From contig NW_024881532.1 of NCBI RefSeq assembly GCF_019059575.1, positions 1-64,000 of the forward strand: 64,000 nucleotides of DNA. The letters are read 5' to 3'. The notes beneath the pieces are model-generated. The model worked only from the letters and a program-made list of their open reading frames with translations, ran no database searches and had not been told where the DNA came from. Source of the DNA: Amphibalanus amphitrite. Taxonomy: Eukaryota > Arthropoda > Thecostraca > Balanomorpha > Balanidae. The position numbers and the translations under genes were made by a program. Of the stretch, positions 33,999 to 45,753 are shown in pieces. Position 1 is the first letter of the stretch, and every line of letters starts with the position of its first letter.

Positions 33999-36900
33999 TT
34001 AACAGTAAAGCCCTATCTACTTATCTGCCCATCACATTTATGCTCTGTGCGTGAAGCAGTCTTTGGACAAAAATTCCGGCAGGTGGCTATTTTTCAGTTA
34101 GTAAAAGTGGCCTCTCCATCAAAGGGATCTCAGCGAGAGGCGACCTAAGACGGCGTCACGGCGTTTTCGCTATCAAGAATGGTATCAATTGTTCCAGATA
34201 AGCAAAGAAATATTGAGATGAGGACAGCAGTAGCACAGGAGCTGATATAACCCTATTTGTAAATGTATTGTGTAATTTTCTTAGAATTTGTTACCTTTTT
34301 ACTCGGACAATTCACGGCACCGTCGCGGCTAATTTTAGGCAATAGTTGTCGATAGTGCGTCATATTTGTGAAGCTTCAACAAAACACCGTCGGAAGATGT
34401 TTTTACAAATGTAGTGCAATGTTCTTCTACTAGGGATTTTTTACTAAGACTTTTGAAAATATATCAATAAGATAAGGAAAAACCACCAGACGTAAAGGCG
34501 CCAGACATTTTCGGTTGGGGGGGGCAAAATCAAGTTTTGTGTTAAATCTTGCCTTTCCCCAGCCGTTACTCACTCGTTTTACATATCATTCGACGCGCAA
34601 TGGTGCGAGGAATCCGATGGTGACAAAGTTTTCCTTCTAGCTATAGCATGTATTTTTTTTACAAAAAAAAATCAAAATTTTGAAATTTCTGGACAAAAAC
34701 GACCGGTAGAATTACAGTGGCTGCGATTGCCGACGCACTGCAGAGGGCCCCTGCGCAGACTCTCGTTGCTCATGATCATTACCCAGAAGAAGGTGAAAAA
34801 CGCTCCATTTGAATCGGATCACCTCGCTAAAACCTCCATTCACGCATGCATGCCGAGGTTTTACGTGAAATGCATAGGGCTTATCCCAGCCGCCGATTGT
34901 AGTTAAGAATTGGGCATTCGGCGGAGACTAAGAGAGAATGTCGGAAGTGTGAATCGGAAGTACATCATTCATCCTTGCTGCAGTGAGAAGAAGTGTTTTG
35001 TTCACTCGAGTGTGAACAAAAAGTTTCTGGTTTTTCGAGTGAAGGGAAACGCTGCAAACGCGACCAAAAATATTTAACGGAACCAAAAGTTACGCACGGC
35101 ATGGCGGCAAGAGAGATAGGATTGCGACTTCCAGGCCATTTCAGGCCACTCAGGGTCAGTGTGGACTCTCAGAAGCCTGCTTAGGATCCCGGAGATCGGC
35201 GTTGGTCACCCCAAATATTTACGTGTATGTGGTGCTTTAGGGCTTTCCGAGCCTAAGGTGGGCCCGGAAAGCCCTTTAGGGCACACGAGCTTTCAGAAGC
35301 CAGTGTGGGCGGCGGGTGCTAAGAGACTAGGCCCAGGGTGAGCCTGGAGCCCTCGAATAACAGTGTGAACCGTCGGGGTCTGTGTCGAATCCTTAAGGAC
35401 CTTACGCTGGTAGGGACATAAGAAACATGTGTTGCGGCCCTCAGAGGGACACGTGAGTTGTGACCCCTCAGATGCCGGGTTGGGGTTAGTAAAGTCTGTC
35501 GCCTCAAAAGTTCGGCTGAACTATCATAGGCCAGTTGAGGTTTTCAGAAATTTTCGAAGGCATCCTCAAAGATTCGTGTGGCCCTTCAGAGGTCTACGTA
35601 TGTATAATGTCCTCAAAGATCCCTGTATGGGCCCTCTAGAGAACATGGACACCAGTGGGACTCTCAGAGGCCGGTTTGGGCCCTCCGAAAGCTTCTTAGA
35701 GCTCAGTGGAGCTCCTTAGGAGCCTGTGTGAAAAGCAGGCTCATGAGCCCTGCGGCACTTGAACGGTACTTGTGCCTGTCGCAGACATTTGACGAGAGTT
35801 GAGAAAGGCCCCGAAGATTTCGTGTTACGCTTTGAACGAAAATTATGTGTCAGCACTCCAAAATTTATGAAAATCAGCTACAAAATGTAATAAAGAACCA
35901 ACTAGGAACATGGCATGAATCATGGCATTGACATTTCCGAGTCTGGAGTCGGAGTCTTGAAAATTTTGGCGACTGCGACTCTGACTTTGGTTTGAACTGC
36001 ACGCTCCAACAGAGTCTGACCTCACAGGCATTCTCAGAAAGGTACCCCCATTTTTCCCCGACTCCAAAATCTCATCGGATCTGTATCGATCTGGGTGTGT
36101 ATCAAATGTACCCAAGTACAGTCGGACCCAGAATCCAACGGGACCCAAGATTCATAAGTACCCAGGTGCCTCAGGCTATACGGAAGTACCATAGCGACGT
36201 TGGGTCCCAAGGTCCAAGGTTGCCAGAATATGATTGGCTGAGCAGGCAGACCAATCGAACGAGCTGTTAGAAACTACTGTACCTCAGTACACTCTCTGAC
36301 AGTGGGCAAGTGCGGTGAAGAGTTCGCATACCAAAGTGACCCTTCCGGAGGACCGGCGGCCGGCGCCCAGTCAGGTAACAATGGGAAGGGTCGGAGGGAC
36401 GGCCCGCCGCGCCGCACGGTGACAGCTGATTCCCGGGACGCTCAAGTGTCGCCTGTCAGACGCGTCGCCTGCCTCCCCCCTCCCGCCCCGCCGAGCCGTA
36501 CAAAGCAGCCGGACCCTGTCGCGGAACGAACCATTATACATGATTGCGCTTTTTCTTTTTACCGTCCTATATAGTCAACTAGGGTGGCTGTCAAATAGCA
36601 CATGCAATAGATAAGCTTGTTACAAGATCAGCCGACAATGATGGAAAATGCCAGCCATTGCTGGTCTCAGTTGTTTTACGGGTCTCCCGGAACTGGGTGT
36701 AGGCCTGTTTTCTTTGACCTCTTGCCGGAGGATATTACGATCATATAAAGATAAACTTGACATCAAAGTGTTCCCAGGCCATAAGGTATTATCCCCCAAA
36801 ACAAAAATTTCTGCCTACACCACTTTTGCTGCGTTTTTTACATCTGGAGTGGAGAAGCTCCATGTCTGAACATGGCGCGACCTTTGGCTTCCAACAGATT

Positions 36901-37682
36901 TGGTTTCCAAAACAAACCCGTTCATGGCCACTTGGTTCACGGCATCCAGTTTTTGTACTGGTAGAGTATTACCGCAGTAGTACTCTGTGCTACTGCTAAC
37001 AGTTGTCTTTGGGCCATCATATCAAGCCCAATGAGTGCACGGTGGCTCAAAATGTCTCACAATATGATTTTCGACGGGTGCCTGGCCGTCTCTGCTGTTG
37101 GGGCGTTGTAGTCATCTGACGTTCACACACGCCTTTTTCGGGCGGTTCGAATGACATAATACCTTCGTTAGACCACAAAGTGTGCTTCAATATACTGTTT
37201 TGTTGTATATGATATGTTTTTGGGATGAATTGTAGTGATTTGCGCTGCTTTTCCCGTAGTTTTCGCATATTTTTCTGGCGAAGGACCCCAACTTCCAAAA
37301 TTTTGTCGAAGATAGTGGTGCAAGGTAGACTGATGTTTTGTAGATAATCCTGATCTATTGCTTAACTAGTTTTTAGCTAGATCGGTGACGTTTGTTGTCT
37401 ATGACAAGCAACCACCTGTTTGACAACTGGTGCATGGCCCTTTTTGGCCGAGCCCAAGCTTGTCAGTCAGGTTTACCTCTTGCTCTCTCTCGCTTCGTTA
37501 GCTGATATAATTGCGCTTTGCTCAATCCTAACTGCATGCAGATGAGCTGCTGAAGCTCTCCAGCAAAAACCATGCCGAAAGTCCGTTTACAAAGTTGAGA
37601 ACGGGAGTTGATTCACCATGGTTGCCTGTTAGTGGCTTAAGCTGAAAACGGAAAAGGACTACTCTTACTTGACTCTGGATAA
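33999..37682. other. Intergenic or FKBP8 5' region
   Basis: No gene seen. Degenerate repeats built on ccctcagaggn..gtgtggg run about 35140-35720. A gagtcggagtc-type repeat lies at 35936-35990, and a GC-rich patch at 36340-36500 could be a promoter but shows no distinguishing motif. Confidence 0.35.
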
Positions 37683-37684
37683 TA

Positions 37685-39350
37685 GGGGAAGCCGGGGGAA
37701 GCCCGGGCGCGGGGGAAGCCCGGCCACCCCGTTTCCGGCTAAATTATTCACAATAATAGTGCTCAACTGTTTGTCCTCTCAGCGTGGCAGCTAAGGTAAC
37801 TCCAGTAAAAAAGTTAAGGCTAACAAAAATTGCATATTGTTAAAGTTATAGAGCAGAAATGATATTTTAAGGGTTTTTAGCTAAAAAGTGAGATATGTTG
37901 CACTGTTAATGTTATACCATACAGTACTAATATTTATACGAATGTTATGTAAGGACCGTTTAAGTGTTTGTAGTGAGGGGTGACGAGGCAGGCTGGCTTA
38001 AGTATGCCATTTTTTTCGAACATCGCAGTTCTAAAATAAAAATTAGCACATTGGGGTAACCCCGGGCGAGTGGCCAAGCTTACCCCCAACCGCGAGCAAT
38101 GCCACTAAACCACTGTTTTCCATGAGATAATAGGTACTGAGCAGGTTTGGTTTACACCTAGATCAAAGATAAATTTCGAAAATAAACATGTCATCATAGA
38201 CAAAGCCAGTCATGTCACTTAAGGTCAACTAGGGTCAAACTACGTTTTTGCAGATAACGCGACAGACAATGAAACTAGAGCTTCAAAAATGGTGTCGTTG
38301 TGTTCTTCTTCATCAGCCGAGTCGAATGATATGCAATATGATGCATTAAGGCAAAAAGAAAAATAAATTTTAAGGAATTTTGAAATACACATTTTTTGTC
38401 AATTTTGCATCACGATTTTCATCGACCTGTACTGTATATGTGGTAGACGCTAGCTAAAATACCAGTAGTGACATAAACTCTAAGATGTCCAGAGCTAATC
38501 AGTACCTTAGTATTTCACTTTCCGTTAATATTTGGAAGACACATAATGGTTTCATCAACTCGTTGTAAAGCGCTGGGGAGGTGGCCGGCGTTACCCCTAT
38601 GCCGGGCCTACCCCAGAAAAATCAACACTTTCTTAAAACTCGATTTTCTCAACCGTATACTTATTAGAGAGAGAAAATATATGAAAAATTGACCTCTCCT
38701 CGACATTTAAAATTATTTGAATAGCCAAATATTACTGTATTGATATTTCGACCAACAGGTCTTCTTCAGAATAAGACAGTGTACACAAGTGTACGAGAAT
38801 ACAATAATTGATGCAGCAGACTTATTCCCGCGGTTTTCAAATTCAAAAATTAGCGCGGTTTATCTCGCGCTCATTAAACAGTGGTACAACCAGTGGTACA
38901 AGAAGTTGTTAGTTGTTAAAAAGGTTGCTAAAAAGGTTGTACCACTGTTTAATGAGCGCGAGATAAACCGCGCTAATTTTTGAATTTGAAAACCGCGGGA
39001 ATAAGTCTGCTGCATCAATTATTGTATTCTCGTACACTTGTGTACACTGTCTTATTCTGAAGAAGACCTGTTGGTCGAAATATCAATACAGTAATATTTG
39101 GCTATTCAAATAATTTTAAATGTCGAGGAGAGGTCAATTTTTCATATATTTTCTCTCTCTAATATTCATAATGTTCCTCGCAAGAGCGCTCCAAAGAAAA
39201 CCTTATACTTATTCCACGAAACCGAATTTTTGGGAAAACACGGCCAATGAACTTAGCTAGCTAACAGAATATCAACATTTTATACAGCACGTATGGTATG
39301 TAATAAAAATGAAAAAGAGCTTACTATGCCGGGCTTTCCCCGGCTTCCCC
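37685..39350. mobile_element. TA-flanked element, GGGGAAGCCGGGG ends, interrupted
   Basis: Inverted ends ggggaagccgggg lie between TA at 37683-84 and 39351-52. Subterminal motifs ggggaagcccggcc and related ggggtaacccc occur at both ends. A palindromic insertion (38663-39163) interrupts the right half. Confidence 0.8.
38663..39163. repeat. Perfect palindrome, 229-bp arms, 43-bp spacer
   Basis: Arm 38663-38891 is the exact reverse complement of 38935-39163. Each arm carries ctgaagaagacctgttggtc then gaaa, resembling the core of the small ribozyme-like motif found in Penelope-like elements. A 10-base repeat TATACTTATT lies at 38656-38665 and 39204-39213, so the insertion may include about 40 bp past the right arm. 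Confidence 0.9.
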
Positions 39351-39352
39351 TA

Positions 39353-42300
39353 ATTGATTCGAGTCGTTACCGGCCACCAAAAGCACACAGTCCCCAAGCT
39401 CGATAGCTAAGGGATATCTTATAAAAGTATGATGCTTGTATATCATTAGAAGCGAGCGCAGTCGTACTTTTAGCCAAGGCCCTAAATACACTTTTAGCCA
39501 GAAAATAAATGTTCGGGTAATTCTGGGACACCCTGTAGGAACCGATGTGGTTCGCAATAAAATATATGCGTTCCTAATAAATTGCTAAGATAAGGTCAAT
39601 GTTCAGGTCATTCGAGGGCATTCCATTGTCCATTTGGCTCGATTATTCTAAAAAAAAATATTTGATTTCAACGTTTTAACTTTACCTTGCACGAACAGAG
39701 GAGCAGAAGCGCATACAAATAAGTGATGGCTCCCTTATAGCCATAAGGGGAGTACGATTCTTAGATAAACGGAAATAAGTCGTTAAATTTGAACTCCGAC
39801 GAACAGTGAAGCATCCATGAGAGGCTGAAATCGTTAACGAATGACCGACTTAAAAAAAGGTGTAGCGGGTCCAAAACTACGGTTTCATTCTTAACATGCT
39901 TATTACTGTCTGGTGGGGCAATGTGAGGGGGTTGTAAACTAATGCAAATGCATGGGTTGGATGGTCTACTTTTTACTTATTTAGTGTTAAAAAAGTTCAT
40001 CAGGTTTCAGGATTTGTGGGCACAAACTATAGGTACACGCTATTAACAAGGTCATGTAAAGCGACTTGATTATGTCAACAGTGACACATGTAGGTACGGC
40101 CAGCACTTTGCGGTCCGGCACCGGGAGCCCGGCCGCAGCCGGGAGGGCGGGGTGCAGGAGCGCCAGACCGTCTGGGAGGTGGCGCGCACCCCTCCTATTC
40201 ACAGCGCAGGCCCGGCTCGCCTAACGGTCACCGCTGCCACTACCGTTCACATACTCCCCCTGTCATGAGACAGCAGGGATGGGAAGCTGATTGATGAGGA
40301 TACCCTTGAGGTGGGTCCGAGATTTGCTCCGCTGCCCGGTACGCTCTTACAATGGGCACATCCGATGGTCGGCTCAGTGGCGGGGCCCGTCCCTTGCGCT
40401 GCCCCGGCCCACCGGGGGACCTCCTGTGGCGACACTCAGTCATCCATGAATTGAGCAACTGGTGCAGCCCAAGATGAAAGCTACTAAAAATCAGCTATAA
40501 ACCTATTTTAACCAGATCGCACCGAATGTCACAAAATGTGTTCCAGATAACCGCTCTAAAAATGGGTATTATCTTGTCATCTACACACTTCTTTGGGATA
40601 AACTAACTACCTGTGTTTACTTGCTGATAGGGTGGGTGTCAAGGTCACATGAAGCTGCGGAGACGATGGATTTTAAGGTGACTCCGACTCAGGCTCAGAC
40701 TCAGACTACGGCAAAAATTATCCGGCTTCAAAAATCGCCTCCAACTCCGACTCCGGACATTGCCCAGCAAGTCCATATAATGAAATAAAATTTATTGTCG
40801 GATATCTTTTTATCTTGCCTGAAGCGAACTTTTGCGCGTTCCAAGGCCAATGTTGCAAATAAGTGCCTACTTTTTAAATAGCATGCATAAATAAAAACAG
40901 GTTTTGACGCAGCAGCCTTCTTCAGTTTTTTTTTTCAATGAAAACGCTGGTCCAAAACGGGGGTATGTCCTTAGCTTCAACAAAATCAGATTTTGAAAGG
41001 TCAACAAGCAAAATATCATGAAGCAACCAGGTGTCGGGTATGACTTTGAGCAATGCAGTGTTAACTTCGGAGTCGGAGTCGGTAAGATTTTAGCGACTCC
41101 AACTCCGACTCAGGGCAAAACTTCCGACTCCGACCGACTCCGACTCCGACTCCGCAGTCCTGGGACTCAGGTCAAAGTTATTTTCCTTAGATGACCTCGT
41201 TTGGCGTTTCAAAACGTCTCAGCGTAGTTTTTATGAGCTGATTACAAATTAAGCACAGATATAAACATTCCGGAACTAGTTCTGGCAATATGTTACAAAA
41301 CTGACAGCGATGGTTTATAGTTTATACCTAATGGATAGCCGTCGGGACGCCGGTTGACCTGACCTGACCTCGTTTGATCTACTCAAATGGATGAACACAT
41401 CATCTTTGATCGTAATAATTCTTAAGTTCGAAATCAGGACTCCAGAAACATAAAGCATCACTTTTAGAAGTTCTACAAGATCTCGATTTTCCCGATATTT
41501 GGTCATTGACCTGACCTTCGGCTTCCAGGTCAGACTAATGACCTATGTACAGGGTGAGGCAGAAAGATTTACCTGTTTGTTTTCAGTCCATGACTGGAAA
41601 ATGTATGAACGGATTTTATTAAAATTTTGCATGCGGCCTCCAAACTGACTTGTGCATTAACATTGATATCGTTTTTGCATTTTGTCATAATTTTTGATGA
41701 GCTATGGCGAAGATTATAATTAACCCTCGCCCTGGCAGGGCGCCCGAGCTTTTTTTGCGATGCAAACCGAACTATTAGTCGGATCGTGCTTAGATTTTAA
41801 ATGGCCTCTGGGGCATTCTTCGCGCAACTTTTGGTTAAAAAAAAATCGGGTCATATCAGGTCACCGAGCTGCGACGTCATAATAGTTACAACCTCCGACC
41901 GTTTTTGACAAAACCGCACATACCTACCGTAACTGGGCTTGGTCTCATCGACAAGAACGAAACTATCCCGTGTAATTTATGCTAGAATTTGGCTATCAAC
42001 TGACCGGTGTGCAACGAGCAGATATGTATTGATACTCGGCAATGGTTATTTTTGTTGTTTTGATTTTTTAATATAGGTATGTTTAGAGCTGTTGTGGCTA
42101 TCTGTTTAGGCACCACACAACATCAGTGATAGCGAGGTTATCGTTTTATTGCGTGCAAAGATATGTAGATTGTAGACTGTTCTAATTACCGCACGGTCGG
42201 GGGTAACACACCGTAACTTGGTGGAGAATTGAGGTTATACTTTTCCAGGTACCTATGCTCAGCTCAGTTTAGTTTAGTTCATTGATGCAATAAATCATTC

Positions 42301-42660
42301 ATAGGCACACACCCAATGATGGATGAAGTCATAATATAAAACAAAGCTTGTCCAAAAATAAGGCTTGCATGGTGAAAGGAAGTAATATTTGCGCTACTGA
42401 AACAGTTTTTCTTTCTCCAGGGTTGAACTGGAATTTTGTGTGACAGAGTAAGCGTAAAAATATGTTACAAGTACCACACCTTACACTTCTCTTGATGCAT
42501 CTAAAATGACCGTCGTGATGCGTGCCACGTGAAAAGGATCTGTTTAAGTCCTTCCAAGGACAATGAAAATGGATACCATCGGCTTCCACACGCCACGCCC
42601 GCTTTCCCTGTAGCTCAATCAGGGGACGAATCGCTGGTTGGTTCTTTTGACCCCTCCTTC
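39353..42660. other. Intergenic, transposon fragments
   Basis: Mariner-like ends occur at 39512-39537 (ctgggacaccctgta) and 41549-41575 (tacagggtgaggcagaaag) without partners. gactccgactcc repeats run at 40670-40760 and 41062-41160. A degenerate AGGTCA-family segment covers about 41165-41545, and a ttaaccctcgccctgg end lies at 41719. No gene was seen. Confidence 0.5.
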
Positions 42661-43459
42661 CAGGGGCGTCGCCGACGGGGGGGGGGGGAGTCGCGGGGGT
42701 CGTGACCCCCCCCCACTCGCGAGAACCGGGGTGTCGACCCCCCACTTTTGGCGATGCTGAGTTTTCTTTTTTAAGCTATCATGTCAGTGAATTTGGCGTA
42801 AGCAACCTCAATAAATACAACGTCAGATTCAGAATCGCTTCAACAGCTCCGTAGCCCTATTGCTTATAGGTCAATAAGCGGTGGGCGTGGAACATCAGCA
42901 TAACAATATTTTAACCCTCGCCAGGCGAGGGCCTTTTCCATAACACGGACGGCGAGGGGGGGGGGGTTGGTACGACCCCCCCCCCCCTCGCGATTGGCTT
43001 CTATGGCACTAGAAACACTAAATGTACAGGGTAGGTGGGTCCATAGGAGATCTCGCCCCTGTAAAAGTTTGGTGACTCTAGGTCAATATTAAGGGGGGTT
43101 TTGGGGGGTATGAGTGCAAAAATTTTGCTTAAACATGTCAAACGTTTTTCGGTTATAACTTTTTACCTAGTAAAGATAGTGCAAAAATAAAAGCACCAGT
43201 GAACTCAGGACGTCCGTGCGCATCGAATGATATACTTTGTTACCCATTTAAGTGAACTCTGGAATTCAGTTGCCGCTAAGCTAGTCCGATTTTCCCCTGA
43301 CCTTGTACCGGCTTTTGTGACCTGGTGACCTGACCTGAAAAGACTGGGACTTCAAATTTTCAGGATAGGTGCGAAAAGGTTGCCCCAGAAGGTATGCCAA
43401 CTTTGGCGGCGCTACCCGCCGCCGTTTTTACGTTATTTGCGAAAAACCTTAGGGGGGGT

Positions 43460-43496
43460 GCATCAACCCCCCTCGCCGGGCGAGGGGGGTTGATGC
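43460..43496. repeat. Perfect 18-bp-stem hairpin
   Basis: gcatcaacccccctcgcc and its exact complement are separated by one base. It may be two AGGTCA-family ends abutting head to head. Confidence 0.8.
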
Positions 43497-43669
43497 CACT
43501 ATAGCCACTATTCTAGTCCCTTTTTATCCCTCAAACGAATGAGCGCGCCAAAACTGACCCAAGCGTTCGTCTGATTGTCAAAATAATGGTTGCAGTCGAT
43601 TCGTCGGATGACATATCAGTAATTACGAGGTACCTAAGTCCTAACTAGCCTCAGCAGCCCTGACTACCC

Positions 43670-44292
43670 TCGGACCTGCCTGAGGTAGCCGGGAAATGGG
43701 GTCAGATTGTGGACCCACCTCGGGCTTTCCCAATAAGACGCGCAAAAAGGAGCCTATTGCAACGAAACTTCCTGTGACCTCGAGTTAATCAATTTTACAC
43801 CTACTCTAAAAATTTATTGGCCATGATTCGAATATAGATGACCTTGGTTAACTTTTTGAGTTTTATTTGCTTCCACTTACAAGTGTGGTTTTTAGGGCTG
43901 ATTTCGAGTTTAGCGCCCGTTTGAACTGTTTGAAGTAGTTTTGATAAATGATGGTTATGTAACATGTTACGAAGCTATTGTTGGTGGTTGTCACCCACTC
44001 TATGTAGATGGCCGGCAGGAAGCCTGCTGGTCGACCTGACCTGACCTAACCCGATCTACCCCAAATGCATGGAGTCATCATCTTTGTCCAAAACTAACAT
44101 CGAACTCGTACCCGGAACCCCGATAACAGCTACGGCTCACAAAGTTCTAGCAGGCCAGCTTTTTTCTACTTTTGGGAGTTGACCTAAGATGACCCGGCCA
44201 AGACCTTGAAATTGGGCATCATCGGCTTTCTCTCATCACGGGCAGCATCCTCGCTTTTCCGCGAAGCTCTACCTCGATCAGGGGCCGAAAGT
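43670..44292 (+). mobile_element. AGGTCA-rich family, copy C
   Basis: Aligns in order with the second half of copy A: taacatgttacgaagct, ccggcagga, gacctgacctgacc, aaatgcatg, aaaactaacat, ttttccgcgaagctct and ctcgatcaggggcc. The ends are incomplete. Confidence 0.75.
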
Positions 44293-45133
44293 ATGCCTTC
44301 AGCGTTGCGTTGGTAAACATTTTACCTTAGCGACCCGTAAAACACGAATAAGAGCTATAGTGACACAGAAAGCGTACTCGGATAGCTTTTTTAAAGCTCT
44401 TTCGCCAACTTCGCCTCAGATAGGTATGACTTCGGGTCTATGGCTTGTGTACCACAGAGGCCAAACAGTTAAACGGACGGATTTTGCCGAGACATTTGTT
44501 CTGTACCAACCTATATGATTCAGTGAATGTGTATGATATTCATGTTAGGTATCACCATCGTGTTTGTTTCGTCGAAACACGTCGCATGGCTTACAATTTG
44601 AACTTAAGAACTTAACTAGAAAACTTGACATCAGGTAAAGGTTAATCAATGGTCATGTCCTGACCGGAAAAGAACCCGCTGCAAAAATGTGCGATCGATC
44701 TGTGTTGCTGAGCTGAACACACTTGACACTCCAGCACTGAACACTGAACACACACTGAACACACTCCAGGTGCTGTCATTGCTCTACAGCGTCTCCAGCA
44801 AAAGTTGTTGTCGAAAATGTGTTAGAGACCTTTGATGACCTAACTAATAGTAATGACTGACCATTCGAGTCACCACTGGTCATTAGCTGCACCTTGTCTC
44901 TAAAATGAGCAGAGGTGCCATGGCTACAAAAGTATCTTATAGCGTTTTTAGCATATTCGTTCAAAGCAGAGGGCATCTCGTGCATTTTCCCATATCTTAT
45001 CATGATTGATTGGTGAGGTCACATATTTGACCTGACTTCACTTTTCAGATGTAAAATCCCAGATTCATTAACTGTTGGCACTTATAATCCCATTCATTAC
45101 AACAAATTTCAGACTTACAGGAGATAATCTTTT

Positions 45134-45456
45134 TTATAAATTTAGCTCGAATGTTTGAATGGACGGATTGACAGAGCCGGAGCCCACGCTAAGCAGAGCT
45201 TGTTGCGTAGACCCCGATCCCTACCGTCCGATCGCGCAATTCCGGGTATCGGGAGAATTTAGATGCCAAAGTTTAACGTGCCCTTCAAAGCCGGACACGG
45301 CCAGCCCCACTCAACTGACTTCAACTGGCTGCGGCTGCTCCCACCAACCGCAGACCATCCCCGTCAGGAGTCTCAAATATCGAGCGCCGGGGCGTCTCGA
45401 ACCCGGGCTCTCACTACCGGGAGTCCAATGCTCTACCAACTGAGCTACGGGACAGG
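45134..45456 (-). repeat. tRNA-derived SINE, copy 2
   Basis: This is the reverse-orientation copy of the SINE at 5232. It keeps a better B box (gggttcgagacg) and A box (tagctcagttgg). It is nested in the hAT-type element 42661-45745. Confidence 0.85.
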
Positions 45457-45753
45457 CAAATCTATAGGAATGACAAGATTGCAGCTTTTAGAGGCATTAA
45501 AACTGAACTGAACATGACATTGTGACCTGACCTCAGGTGGCCTGTGCTTGATTTTTATGCACGATGCAAAAGTGATGTATGTAGTATGTACAATAAGATA
45601 CACCGCTGCTTTCGTGGCGCTGCGCGCCGAGATTTTTCTCAACACATGAAAAAACCGGGAGTGTGGCTAATAACACCTCTACCCATCAAGACGAAGACCG
45701 GAAACCCGACCCCACCCCACTAAAAAATCCGTGGCGACGCCCCTGCCTCCTCC

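Larger units (their letters stand above)
42661..45745. mobile_element. hAT-type element with nested SINE
   Basis: Ends CAGGGGCGTCGCCGACGG and, inverted at right, CAGGGGCGTCGCCACGG. The flanks are cctccttc and cctcctcc (7 of 8 match). Inside lie the SINE 45134-45456 and AGGTCA-family segments (43670-44292). No transposase was seen. Confidence 0.7.
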
